Both the position numbers and the translations under genes were made by a program. Below are positions 1-11,010 of a DNA stretch of 64,000 nucleotides, piece by piece; position 1 is the stretch's first letter; each line of letters begins with the position of its first letter. The notes below the pieces were generated by a model, which was not told the DNA's origin, did no database searches, and was given only the letters and a program-made list of their open reading frames with translations. This DNA is from Sipunculus nudus (Eukaryota; Annelida; Sipuncula; Golfingiida; Sipunculidae), in assembly GCA_026874595.1 (NCBI GenBank), contig CM049322.1, positions 10,628,400 to 10,692,399 of the forward strand, read 5' to 3'.

Positions 1-539
1 TGTTAAAGTATGAATATCAAATACCATATGTTTTATTATCCTCAATAAAATATGTTATATTTCCAGTTCTAGCATTAAAAGTACCAAGGAGAATTAAAAT
101 CATTTAATAAAATTCTGATAAATAATCTGTAAATATTTTTTCTAGCACTTTGATACCATTTATTTCATCATCATCCACATTGATTTCATGATGAACCTGA
201 TGGAGCAATATAGCAGCAAACTATGCCCAAATCTTTATCTTCATAGATTGAGGTACCATCCGTAATCAATATGATGATATCTGCATACTTTATAATATTC
301 TTTATCATACCCTTTATATTTTTTTGCACGTAAACTAAGACCCCTCCTCTTCCTCTACTCTTCCTGACTATTCCATAACCATAGTACCCGTGCAATACAT
401 CAGACAATTAATCATCCGTGGTTGCTCAAGTCTCAGTGAAACGTACAATACGGTGATTATGTATCAATTTTTTAAACATCTACTGATTTTCAATTTTGTT
501 CTTAAGTCCATGTGCATTCCATGTTGCTAGTGTTATTAC
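1..539 (-). pseudogene. LINE AP-endonuclease domain, N-terminal part, degraded
   Basis: The minus-strand translation begins with ITLATWNAHGLKNKIENQ, the usual first motif of LINE apurinic endonucleases (xxTxNAxGLKNK). It continues with a broken FTETWA-like segment and then an open stretch at 186-407 with GYGIVRKSRGRGGVLVYVQ and LGIVCCYIAPSGSS, matching the R-GGV-Y and Y-PP/APS blocks. A DFNS motif follows near 90-105. The catalytic domain is incomplete, interrupted by stops and truncated by the window edge. Confidence 0.7.
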
Positions 540-1357
540 ATCTATTTGAAAGTTTTCATCATCATCAGGATTATTAATATTATTAGTATGTGTAACTTCT
601 TACCTGTACATGATGTGCTGTCTTATCCTGTGTATTATTAAGTGCAGTTGGAGTTGTGGGGTTATTTTCTGTTAGATAAACATTCTGTTCCTCATTTTCT
701 GCAATGCAAACGTCACATGTCATCAAATTATTAGCACATGCTTCATGATCAAACTGACATTGACCCTGGCTTATTCCCTATTCCTTTCCTTTAACAACAT
801 TTTTATCATTTGTTGAATAAGCCCAGATATATATTTGGTTACCAATTATCAACTTGTCATATGACAGATATGCATAACTTTCTCTCCTGGCATGAATCAT
901 GTGAGGAATCCAATACCCTCTGATTTTCCTCACTGCTTCACTATAGTCATGAGCAACCTTTTATATCTGAAATTCTCAACTTTTCTCTAGCCTGTTCAAT
1001 GACCAATTATTTTGTTTATATTTACCAAACTAAACAATGATAGGTCTTGGTTTACCTTTACTGATTTACTTTACTGCCTTTAACTGGCAGTCTATGTGCT
1101 CTTTCAATTTCTAACTCATCATCAGTCTCACAGTCTATCCCAATCTTTTCCTATTCTACTTTCCTGATTTTCTGTTCACACTCCTCCCAGGATTCCTTCC
1201 CCTCAGTTTTAGGTACACCATGGATAATGATATTTTGTCTCCTTGACCGGTCCTCCAGCCTGCTACACTGCTTTCTTAGCTGCCGATTTTATGTTCAAGT
1301 TTATCGACCCTCTCAGTCGCGCCCAGCAGTCACCGTTCTAGTGCCTCAATTTGTTTG
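540..1357 (-). pseudogene. LINE ORF1 body (RRM-like region), degraded
   Basis: Broken-frame translation of the minus strand gives RSRRQNIIIHGVPKTEGKES followed by WEECEQKIRKVE and DDELEIERAHRLP. This is the pattern of LINE ORF1 proteins around the end of a coiled coil and the start of an RRM-like domain (N-hydrophobic-GVPE, then a DDxxIERAHR motif). Multiple stops and shifts follow. An NPTTPTALNN-type low-complexity tail is visible near 640-680. ORF1 products bind RNA in the retrotransposition particle. This copy cannot encode an intact protein. Confidence 0.6.
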
Positions 1358-1663
1358 TCAACAGAACCCTGTATGTGGTATATCTGTGCACTCAGCCGTA
1401 TCCACACCAGCCTTGACTTGCGACTCCGAACAAAAAGATTGTGGGTCCATGTCATTTAAATCTGTACCGCTGATGCTTCTAAAAAAAACTCTAGCATGCT
1501 CTAACATGGTACCCCTAATGCTCGTAGCATTACTGTTTTTACTTTTGTTACTGCTAGTTGGCTTTGGCGGGCCTGGGTTCAGTTCAACATCACCACACAG
1601 CTTTGGCAGAGTTGCCATGACCACTATCAGAAACAAGGTCAAGGACTTACCTTTCACAACCAT
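1358..1663 (-). pseudogene. LINE ORF1 N-terminus: signal-like leader plus 2A peptide
   Basis: From the methionine at 1,663 the frame runs 101 residues. Residues 1-18 contain a hydrophobic run (LTLFLIVVM) after a lysine-rich start, like a signal peptide. They lead into LPKLCGDVELNPGP, a full match to the 2A consensus D(V/I)ExNPGP (about 1,568-1,610). Ribosome skipping would separate a 31-residue leader ending in G from a product starting with P. The downstream part is rich in S, N and K. The frame stops at 1,358 and the ORF1 homology continues in another frame, so this copy is frameshifted. An upstream in-frame methionine at 1,756 gives a 132-residue frame, but the signal-like start is more convincing at 1,663. 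Confidence 0.75.
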
Positions 1664-1756
1664 TGCCCCTGGCTGAAACTTTTCTTTCATTTTTGGATGA
1701 GAAAAACAACCTATACGGGTCCTAAAGACTTGTATACTCACACCCATTATTGACAA

Positions 1757-3640
1757 TACAATATTGTTCCTTATTCCAGGAAAAGGCTCACCCTACGTCC
1801 TGGTTATTAGTAAAAACATCAAATTATACCAGGAGCCGAAGTGCAAGGCGTGTGGCCAGTTCTGCCGCCAGTTGTCTCCCATATGTTATTTAGTCAACAG
1901 TCACACTTCACATACCAGAACTTCATATAGCCCAAAGAGATAGATCTCTTGAGTCAATATGTGGGCTATAGGTTATAAAACCATAATTGGACTATTTAGC
2001 TGGCTAACCTATTGCTTTACAATAGCATCACCTCAGATGTCTAACAACCAGGATTGGGGGAAACTATATTAAAAAGTAATCCTTACAATACAATTTCAAA
2101 TCATTCAATTATTACAAAGTGCTGATTAAACTAAATTACTTTTGTAAAGTAATTACTTTTCAGTTACTTTATACAAAATCTACGGAGGCACTTTTCGTAA
2201 AAAAGTTTTTCAAACTTGAAAGGCCAGTTTATTAAAAAAATTTAGGATAAACTACAGCAAAACATACCCTCTGATGTTATGCATAAAGTTGGTAAATAAT
2301 ATTGTTACGCGCTCAGTTTTCACCAGGCCCGGGGGTCGAACTGTGGGGGTAAACCGTCCCCTCCCGGTATGACAAAACGGATACGGGTAAATTGTAAATA
2401 AAACTGTCTGATTGGAGAAATGGAAAAGTAAGTTGAAATTAGCATAGTCTTGTCCTTTCACGTCAATGTCCTTGCAATAAGGTACGAGATGCAGATAAAG
2501 TTTAAAACATTTAATGTAAAAATTAACGTTTAATTAACAAACAATGAGGAATTCCCTCACCAAACCTGATGTAACACATACTCCCTAGGTGTAACAGTAA
2601 GTCTAATTTGATAAACGTCTAACTTGTATCTACAAACGTTCCACCTAAACCTAATACAAATTCAAACAAGTATCCTTAAAATCCCCTGTCAAAACCTATT
2701 TCCTGTCTTCCTAAGTATCCAACTAAAAATTATCTGACTATGTATATGTTTTCTTTGTCCCTCTTACAAAAGCCCCGGTTCCTGTTATCTATGGAATAAG
2801 AGAGCTGACACAATTTTATGGTACCAACGCGGCGGAGAGTCCATGTCACCCATGGTCCTCCATGACTACGGACAACCCTCATGACCCATTGTTAGAAATC
2901 TACCGACCTGAGTCAAAACTACATAACTAGCACTAATACTAATCCCGACCTTTATTTGAAACATAACGCAGTGACACGTTGTTGCCCAAATTACCCTGTA
3001 ATCACGTGTAATGCTGCTGGAACACTATTGAGGCCAATATCTGCACATATATTGGTTCAAGCGCCTGTGCCTTCGACATTCATAGGACCACCGTCCTCTA
3101 GGACTACTGATTTTAGCCAAGTTTAGGACGACTGACGTGATATCATATTTTACCAACACTACTGGTATAAAATTCGTGGTCAGCATTACGTAATTTTCCC
3201 TATATATGTTCTATTCATGAAAATAGGCATTCCCGTGGAGTTTTTTTGCCAAACGATATGATTGGCAATACCAGTGGTTCTCTAGAAGATCATTCAGCAA
3301 CCCATGGGGACACTCGCCGGATCAATAGCCCTGAAAGCAGACAGAGAAAATGTCGCCAATCAGCGCTCGGCCTGGGTTTTTATAGGGCCCGTTGCCAAGC
3401 GTTGTTAACGTGAGGTGACACAGTTGACAGCAATCGGGTCGGCGCGCATTTTTTGCTGTTACAATAATTAACACTGCATAGCGCTAAGCTTTGGATGTAA
3501 ACAAGTTTTAATCCGTCAGATCTGTGTAATTGATCCAATCCCCGTTATTACCAATACATTGTGGGCATTTCGACCATAAAGAGGTAATACAAATAATTTG
3601 TCTCACGCAGCATACAAGCGTTAAATCCCTGAATTTATAT
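1757..3640. other. non-coding stretch, no gene recognised
   Basis: No convincing ORF, splice-defined exon or RNA gene is seen. There is a run of AAGTAATTACTTTT-type motifs around 2,130-2,175 that resembles the end of a degraded DNA transposon, and a GC-rich patch at 2,320-2,370. A promoter-like patch at 3,350-3,390 is listed separately. Confidence 0.5.
3350..3390 (+). promoter_or_regulatory. CCAAT plus TATA-like promoter patch (weak)
   Basis: A CCAAT box in GCCAATCAGCG (3,356-3,360) is followed about 20 bases on by TTTTTATAGGG (TATA at 3,381). Local GC content is above the surrounding sequence. The spacing is short for a standard CCAAT/TATA pair and no first exon is apparent, so this may be chance. 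It lies about 1.5 kb upstream of the THAP gene, with a piggyBac relic in between. Confidence 0.2.
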
Positions 3641-3680
3641 GCCCTGGTGGCATAAGCCATTTGAGGCACGATTTAATCCT

Positions 3681-4800
3681 TTAACCCTCATAACGGGCGA
3701 AACCGGCCGAAGTCCCATTTCCGCATAACGGCCGAAACCGGCCGTAAAATACAACCTGCCAAAAGCAAGATAAAAATAACCTGTAAACAGAAAACAATTA
3801 CGTGAGTCTTGGTGACTATTTGAATGACACCGTTTAGTTTTCGTATACATCGTTAATAGACCTGTGACATGGAATTTGGTCGAAAATCCCTGATTTTTTT
3901 TGTCTCCTTAGCGTTAAATCGAACAGGGAGATTAAATATCGCGGCTCTGTCTCACGATACCGTGATACGCCTAGCTGACAGTGTGAGAGAGCGGTCGCAA
4001 GTTCTATCTGTAAAGTCGATCACACGTTAAATTATTATGTTCCCCATGGAACATAAATAAATGAGTGAACAGTGGCTGTGTGCCACACCACAGATTAGGA
4101 GCAGCGTTCGTGTAATACGTCAGTGGCTGAGCCCTAGATGCCTCATTTTATTAAGTCATGTGATAGTTCGAGCATGTCGTTGTCAGCCGACAACAACAAT
4201 GCAGCGGACGATTCAGAGTCTGAAACCTTGGAAGAATTTCCAATAGGACTAGACTAGTGTCTCATAAGAATGGTCTGAATGATTCTGAATCAGATATTGA
4301 TGTTAGTTCTGTCCATACATCTGATCTTTCGGACATTTCTTGGGACTTGGTCGACAGTGATACCGCTGTAACAGGTGCGCGCGAGGACCCACTTGAAGCC
4401 ACCTCAGGTACCTTCGTTGACAGATCGTCTGATATAACTTCAGAAGGCTGGATCCATACGTTACATAATGCCAATCTGCATCTATCTACGTCTTCTTCTG
4501 AACAAGTCCATGAGTTAGACTTTGATCAAAGCCTCTCGGATTTCTTTCACTTGCTCTTGGAAGAAAACTTTTTTATTGACATCGCGAATGAAACCAACAG
4601 GTACGCTGAATCCATACAGGCGAGGGAGGGGCGTGATGAGCGCTGGTACCAAACCTCTGCTCGAGAGGTACATCGTATTTCGGCATTCAGGTTTTCATGG
4701 GGAATACACCAGCTTCCAGGCTACTGGTGTTATTGGAGCGACGATAATTAACGTATCGCCGCATGATTTTTTGAGTGTTCTTGTCCAATGAGAGGGCACG
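3681..4800 (+). mobile_element. piggyBac-like element relic, 5' end and transposase N-terminal part
   Basis: TTAA at 3,681-3,684 is followed directly by CCCTCATAACGGGCG, the form of a piggyBac target site and terminal repeat start. A near-repeat TAACGGCCGAAACCGGCCG follows at 3,726, so subterminal repeats are present. The transposase coding remnant lies at 4,138-4,790. The rest of the DDE domain and the 3' terminus are not visible, so the copy is truncated just upstream of the THAP gene. The right limit is approximate. Confidence 0.6.
4138..4790 (+). pseudogene. piggyBac-type transposase N-terminus, frameshifted
   Basis: The frame from ATG 4,138 reads an acidic serine-rich start (DDSESETLEEFPIGLD) and meets a stop at 4,255-4,257. 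Coding resumes in another frame at 4,260 with further acidic repeats (DSESDIDVSS, TSDLSDISWDL) and then FFHLLLEENFFIDIANETNR, the typical start of the piggyBac transposase fold (FxxFFxxxLxxxIVxETNRYA). Further on, broken pieces WYQTSAREV and WGIHQLPGYWCYWSDD match the (M/W)GIxxLPxxxxYWSxD block. At least two frameshifts and an early truncation make it non-functional. Most of the catalytic DDD region is absent. Confidence 0.7.
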
Positions 4801-4916
4801 CATTCCACTTGCCCCTCCCATAGTCATTCGCGCCATCTATGTCCGACAAACAACATCGCTTGGTCCCGCTTCACCTCCGACTCCTGACTTGAAGTTTTCT
4901 CGGATTTTCGCTCAAC

Positions 4917-5114
4917 ATGGTGAGAAGGTGTGCTTTGAGTATCTGTAACAGTGACAACAGGTACCCATTAAGGACCCAGGGTGTGTCTTTTCATCCATTT
5001 CCCAAGCCGAAGAGGAAACGCGAGCGTTGTATGGTCTGGATCAGACGATGCAACCGACCGGCCCATCACCTCAACATCGGCAACATCAGCAAACACAAAT
5101 ACGTTTGTTCCAAG
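4917..5114 (+). CDS. THAP domain-containing protein, exon 1
   Basis: The ATG at 4,917 opens a 66-codon exon ending in a GTATTT donor at 5,115. It encodes most of a THAP C2CH zinc finger: C5-x4-C10 near the N terminus, VSFHPFPK at residues 23-30, a basic run, W41, then HKYVCSK with C64. The missing histidine is the first residue of exon 2 (HFVDGKPS), giving C-x2-H. THAP domains bind DNA and occur in transcription regulators and in P-element-type transposases. The start is favoured because THAP domains normally begin within a few residues of the first methionine. The element immediately upstream is an unrelated piggyBac relic. Confidence 0.85.
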
Positions 5115-5863
5115 GTATTTTGAAAGCTTATCTTCATTTCATTGACATAAGCTTTGTAAATTTCAGTGGATTCTATGTTTACAGCTTATTAGGTTATCTC
5201 AATTTGAAAATATGTAGAAAGATGAACATATATGTCGGTGTTCGATGCACTCGGACGAAAATGGGGACTGGGGGGGGGGGGGGGAGATCGGTGCATTTAG
5301 CTGACTGCCAGGAAATGTATACAAACAAACTGCCATGTCAGGCATGTGTTCAAAAAAAAATATTTTGGAGTTGTGTGATATTGGGTTCGGTATGATAATT
5401 TTTTTTAACAATATTAACAGATTTTAGTCACATTTTAAGGGAAAATTTACAGCATTGACAGAGTAATATGACTCTCGATGTGGTACTTGATTTAATCTGG
5501 GGTCGGATCGAATCGAGTCACATCACGTCATTGTCCAAACCATGTCAGTCAGAAAGAATGTTGAATTTCCAACTGGCCAATTATTTTCAAGTACTGTTTT
5601 CATCACAACCTATCTCTTCATATTTTTCATTTACACTGATTTGTCATGATGTTACTGTATTTTTTTCTTGGTGATCACATGTACTTTAGTGTCCCTTGAT
5701 GTTCTTCCATTAAAAGTGTGTGTGTGGGGTGAGGGATGTTTTATCCAAATAGTTTCACCATGAATCAAATCCTAACCTTCATTCGATATATACATTTAAT
5801 ATTATTGATATACGTAATTAAGTAGTATTTATAATTACTCTGGGACACGTGGGTGTCACTGCA

Positions 5864-6053
5864 CAGAGGCGGATCCAGGATTTTGCAAAGGGGAGGGTCA
5901 CCTGCAGGAAGACTGAAAAAGAAAACCTAAAAAAGGTCCTCTGGTCTAGGAGGAAGGTGGTCACGGTCGCAAAACTTGGTTTGAAACCCTAAAAAAAGTT
6001 TGTTTGGCTCCAAAAGGGGGGAGGGGGGTTGACCCACTTTGGATCAACCACTG
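5864..6053. mobile_element. short hAT-like MITE (CAGAGGCGGATCC ends), in THAP intron 1
   Basis: The left end CAGAGGCGGATCCAGG and the right end TGGATCAACCACTG form imperfect inverted termini of the widespread C-A-x-x-GGCGGATCC type. The interior contains GGGGAGGG runs and a repeated CTAAAAAAG motif. A clean 8-bp target duplication is not visible (TCACTGCA left, CTGCATAT right). A related element interrupts the satellite at 62,190-62,390. Confidence 0.5.
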
Positions 6054-6239
6054 CTGCATATATGTAATTGATTGATTAATGTTCATGTGGTAACTGAAAC
6101 TTTATAATTCCATTATGAATCAAATTTGTGGAAATGTTGTACTTATTCATTTGATAAAATTATATTGGTTACATTTAACTCCCAAAAGCAAAATTATATG
6201 TGTTGTATATACATATATATATTTTTTTTATAATTGTAG

Positions 6240-6334
6240 CATTTTGTTGATGGAAAACCTTCCAGTACTTACCCAGACGCAATTCAAAACACAACTAATC
6301 GGGAAAAACAGGTACCAACACCACCCTTCCGTGA
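6240..6334 (+). CDS. THAP domain-containing protein, exon 2
   Basis: The exon begins after a pyrimidine-rich acceptor ending TTGTAG (6,239) and reads HFVDGKPSSTYPDA, the C-terminal part of the THAP domain (H of C2CH, then F-x-GKPS and the final P), followed by about 17 residues. It joins exon 1 in phase 0. The 3' end is ambiguous. A strong-looking GTGAGT donor at 6,331 gives a basic exon 3 frame, while GTAGAG at 6,335 gives the more natural acidic frame and is the one that stays open into a possible fourth exon. The second choice is used here. An exon-2 end at 6,311 would put a stop at the start of exon 3. Confidence 0.75.
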
Positions 6335-7587
6335 GTAGAGATCTGAAGGGTGCTAATAAACAAAACAGCAAGAAATAAAACAAGATGCATTTATTATGTA
6401 CCGAACTTTGTCAAACAGACCTTTGAAAATAATATGATTCAATGGTATATAATCCTTAACAAGATGGATGACATTATCACATTGATACAACTTGTAAAAT
6501 GATGTTTCTTTTAATAATATCTGAGTAGTAAAGTCCAGTATTATCATTTAATAGGGCTGTAAACACCTAAAATTTATCTCCCATATTCACTTACCAGTGT
6601 TTGTACCACAATTTTATTACATTATAAATTTATAGAAACATGTTTAAACTTTGACAAATGTGAGATATTAAAAATTCCAACATTACTTGAAATCACTTCA
6701 TCCTTGTGAATACGTTATTTGGACAGGCCATATATAATTTGAACAGATTGATTGAATTAAAATTCATCCAGATGTAGACTTTAAAGTAGGATAAAGTATC
6801 TCGATACTGAGGCTACTGGGGAAGTAACACCAAAAAAAAAAAAGTGAGTATGAGCATGCTTGATTATATACACATGCTTATATGAGATTTTGTTTTACAT
6901 TCTCTGTTTTACATCTGCAGAAGCAGCCCTTACTGAATGTCTTTTACTATTTAATTAATACACATGTAAGTTATCTTTCTGAACATGTAATCAGTACTCT
7001 TGTCACCCTTACTAGAAACTTTGTTATGGAAGTTCAAACATTTTGAAGATTATCACATTTACAATAAGACAATTTTAAATTGGAATATGGAGCCCAACTT
7101 TTCCATTAAACATATATACAGGTTTAAGTAAGTCAATTATATAATAGCCCTTTCATATATAAATTTTAATTATATCAATTTAGTGTTTATTAATCATGTT
7201 GTGCAGTTTATATTAAACTGTCCATGTATAAACTATATACAGTTGGACCTGTCTGAAAGATCATCTATCGATGAAGACCATACTTGAGTGCACTGAAAAC
7301 ATTCAAATTGTTTATAATTAACTTATAAGACCACCTGTAAATAAGATAATTTTGGTCAGTTCCGTAGTTTGGTCAGTTACACAGGTTTTACTGTACTACT
7401 TATTTAATTGGTTAAACATGTATATAAAATTATATGTTACTGACACTGATTCTCATTGGTGTGATACCCAGTCAAGTATATGATTAGCAGATTTTGGAAT
7501 GATTGATAACACAATGTGCTGTGTATCACATTTGCTTTCACAAAAGTTTCATGTTAGAATGAACAAAATATATGTTTATATTTTTAG

Positions 7588-7673
7588 TGAAACACAAGAA
7601 GCAGCAATGGACTTGCATCCAACACAGTCGACCTCTGAAGGTAACAGGGCGTGTGACACGTCAAATGTGGAAG
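7588..7673 (+). CDS. probable exon 3 of the THAP gene
   Basis: An 86-base segment is bounded by a T-rich acceptor (TATTTTTAG) and a good donor (GAAG|GTATGT). In the preferred phase it reads ETQEAAMDLHPTQSTSEG and then NRACDTSNVE, a polar linker-like composition. In the alternative phase it is also open and basic (LKHKKQQWTCIQ...). Nothing in it identifies a domain. Its placement in the THAP gene rests on strand, spacing, splice sites and phase. Confidence 0.5.
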
Positions 7674-7798
7674 GTATGTTATTGTTGATTTAATGAGATG
7701 AGGTAATCTTTAACATGGCTGCAGTATGCTTGTGCAAGAGTCACTGCTATCGATTTCATTGTTTCTGTATGAGGATAGAATCTTTGTTGAAAATAATC

Positions 7799-10700
7799 GG
7801 CTCTTGTTTTCACACAATTTAAAATATTTTTATGAAATAAACTAATAAAATATCAAAATTAAATTTTCCAAATAAACAAATTTACTTCAAGTTAAATTCA
7901 AAAGGGTCTCATAAGAAATTTTATTTAAAAAATAACATTGTGTGAACAATTGCGGTTTCAGCCACTCAAATACAATGTATACCATCAGTATTCGAATGAG
8001 TTCAACAAGAAAAACATACCAGTTCCACTTCCAACGGAAAGGATGCCTATATCTCCTCTCTCTTTCTTGAATATGGTTCTTTGACTATGGTTTAATACAT
8101 TCTTAAGCCATTCTTTGCTTGAATCCAACTGGTTCGAATATTGGTAGTAAACAAGGAGATCATCGTCGTAACCTGGGTACATTTCCATACCTCCGTAGTT
8201 TAGGAATTATAATATTCCGTACTTTGTTAGTTTGTCCTTCGGTACACCTGTATAATAAACTAGTATATATACCACGAATATGTTACCTTGTATATGTTAT
8301 CTGATCGTGGGAGGTTTACTTAATCATGAAAACTAAACAAAGTGCGTTTTGCATTTGCGAGATCATTTATATACCTCCAATTGTTTACATTATATTTTTT
8401 TTCTGATCACTGTGTTCGGGACGTATGTTTACTATTAATGTGGGCTACGAGAATATTATGTTACCAGTTATTGTTGCGCCCCCTTGTGGGAACTTGGTGT
8501 TTTAGGTGTGTGAGGAACATGGCAGCCATTAAATGTGATAACTGTTAGGCTCCTCGTTTGTGGAGCGATTGTGTCGCGTGCCTGGAATAACATCTCACAA
8601 ACACAGGGGGCCAACGTAATTATAAAAACGATACAAAGTGTACAGTCCCTTTGCATAAATTCTTCATCTCATTAATTTCAAAGCCAGAAATAAAAATATA
8701 CACCGTATTAGCCATGACGCTCGTTTAATTTGAAACCAAGAGAAGGAGAAAGTTAATGCTTGCAAAACAAATGATATCATTGAAATATGATAATAATTTG
8801 GTCTGCAAACATGTTACGCTTTTCCAAAAGCAGGTTTGACTATTTGCTATGAAGTTATGCAGGTGGGGCAACTTTCTCTAAATCTGCATTATTGTATATT
8901 TTGTCTTTGGATAGTGTCACAACCCGAGGTGGGGGTATTAATTATGAGGCAAAATCACCCCGGATTTAGCTAAAATCTGGGTTCTGCGGCATCCTTGTGA
9001 AGACCTCCAATGCTCCTTAATGAGCTGACCAGCTGTATCATCTGGTTGTCAAAGGCCGCATTCACAGCTAGGGTGGAGACTTAAAGTAGTACACGAGGAT
9101 AATTCTGAGAAATTTGGTCTTTCATTTGAATGTTTATTGACAGAAAGCTCAGGTTCTGAGGTGCACAAAGGTGTTAACACAAAGGACCAATCGGTATCTG
9201 CTGGGACGTAAAGTTCATTCTTACTGTGTCTAACAAATGATATGTGTGCGTGTTGCAATATACACCGATACCTGTAACTGTAATTAATAAAAAAAATACA
9301 CATAAAACTGCATAGAGCAGAAATGTTGTATCTGCCGGAAAGCATTCGGTTTAGCAACGGAAAAAAAGGACTATCCTGAGCCCCAATGCCTGTCATTGCG
9401 CTACGTTAGTTGAGCTCAAAACAAGACCAGTTCGAGTTGCAAGATGCACCTTGTTGCTTGCCGAAAATTTACGTTAATTGACATTCTTTATCGGTAAACA
9501 GTGAAAAGGAGTTTCATCGGAACCATCTAATTCCCAGTACCCTTATACGACGACACATAATCTAAACTCGGATCTTTTAATATCAGATACACAAAATATA
9601 ATTTTACAAAGCAACTTGTCCTGAAAATGTTACCGCATATCCTCTTTAGTTTATTGGCGTAACCCTGTTTTGACAATTTCCAAAATCAACCAACACACGT
9701 CAGTTATTTTCCAGACTAAACCTGTGGTTTAATGTAATTCTGTTTATGAGTTGTGAACATGTATAAGATGATATTTACGTGTGGTGTTGTATACTACATG
9801 GAGATATGATAATAAAACTGCTAGTCTGTTTGAATGCTACATAGTTAATAGTATACGTAAAACAAAATATCTTTTGAACATTTATTTATGACGAAGAAGC
9901 ATACTTCAGAGGAACGATGATTGTGCCATATTTAGCTAATCGGGCTAGAATTGTAATCCTGAATTGTGATCTCTTGTCCTTTCTACTTACTATTATCTTC
10001 GTGTCCGTATCTTGAAAACCGACCTGTTTGTGCTAGAATGGCCATTCCTATACCTTTAATAAACATATCATGCTTAAACATATCAAAACATTTCATTTAG
10101 ACTTAATATCCTGTGTTTAATAAGCACACTAGAGGTAAGTAAAATATCTCCATGAATAAGATGCTCTTTTTATCATTGAGCAATATCCTTATCAAATCAA
10201 CGTGTTCTACGTACACAAATCTCTAAATCAATTTAAATCTGCATGATGCAACATTTTAAATACTCATTTGCACAACAGGAAAAGATGTATTACCTTAGGT
10301 CAAAGAGTCACAAATGACCAAAGTCTATGTGGCGTGTATGTTAATTAATAACAATTAGTTTTTTTCAAGGTACCTTTTTATATTGGGTGCATATACTAAC
10401 TTATATATTTTCCTGCCTGTGAGGTTTTTTATAATAGATAATCTTTATAATGAAAGATGCAATATTAACAATACTGTCTCTTTGATCAAGACGTAAATCA
10501 TTGATATTGCATTGTGTACATTTCGGGCAGGTAAATCAATTAAACAGTTTGGATTTTACAGACCAGATATACTGTTGCACATGTCAAATGAATCAACGCA
10601 TGTTGTGACGTATACACCTTTATTGAGGATACACTAGCTCATTACGCACGTCATGCATAGGATAAAAACAGTGAAAGGCACAACGTGGTGAAACCATAAG

Positions 10701-11010
10701 AAAAAGAATATGTGGTAATACTAAAAATGTGACAGCATACACAGATTGATAAATACACAAAAAATGCCAGAATATAAAGCTTGGAATGCATACATCGTTA
10801 TGTATCAAATATATCTCCAAATACCTTTGATTCAAAACCCTCGACAAACCACAACTATATATGTAAACTACTACATTTTACATAGAATTCAACATACATG
10901 GATACACGGTAATGATATTAATAAACAAATATCGGAAATATCGTCACTTACAGCAAAGAGCGATCGAAGGGCGGTCAACCGATCAGGCCCTAGCGAGGGT
11001 TCAATTATGA
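7799..11010. repeat. segmental duplication copy A (methyltransferase 5' region)
   Basis: This matches B (14,946-17,800) over almost its full length and C (26,851-28,530) from 8,737 on. It starts within intron 1 of the gene, includes exon 1 and runs through about 2.8 kb of 5' flank. By eye it is clearly more diverged from B and C than those are from each other. A and C both keep a block (A 8,782-9,100) that B lacks, and A and C both keep CCGATCAGG near 10,979 where B has a deletion. Exons 2-4 are not duplicated here. Short ORFs shared by the copies look accidental. Confidence 0.85.
8020..8188 (-). pseudogene. orphan duplicate of methyltransferase exon 1
   Basis: This is an intact 56-codon copy of the exon at 15,167-15,335, with the same start codon, length and GTATGT donor. 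It differs at 7 of 56 residues (for example H12L, P36Q, P56T) and keeps the SAM-binding glycine motif as ILSVGSGTG. No copy of exons 2, 3 or 4 is seen between it and the piggyBac relic. The frame and donor are undamaged, so it may be recent, or may still be spliced to exons outside the window's left part. By structure it is a partial duplicate, not a complete gene. Confidence 0.7.

Larger units (their letters stand above)
1..1756 (-). mobile_element. 5' portion of a non-LTR (LINE) retrotransposon with a 2A leader
   Basis: Read on the minus strand, this stretch carries in order a short hydrophobic leader ending in a 2A motif, an ORF1-like region and the start of an AP-type endonuclease. The reverse transcriptase would lie beyond base 1, so the element is cut by the window edge. 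Frames are broken by several stops and frameshifts, so this copy is a relic. 2A motifs at the N terminus of ORF1 are established in APE-type LINEs of sea urchins, amphioxus, molluscs and others. The clade cannot be named without the reverse transcriptase. The 5' limit near 1,756 is approximate. Confidence 0.8.

Noticed and set aside
1227-1676. 149-residue plus-strand ORF with a leucine-rich hydrophobic segment
   Set aside because: It is the shadow of the minus-strand LINE ORF1 leader and 2A region, which has recognisable motifs.
2320-2370. tRNA-like or SINE head at GGGGGTCGAACTGTG
   Set aside because: Only a partial B-box resemblance, with no A box and no cloverleaf pairing.
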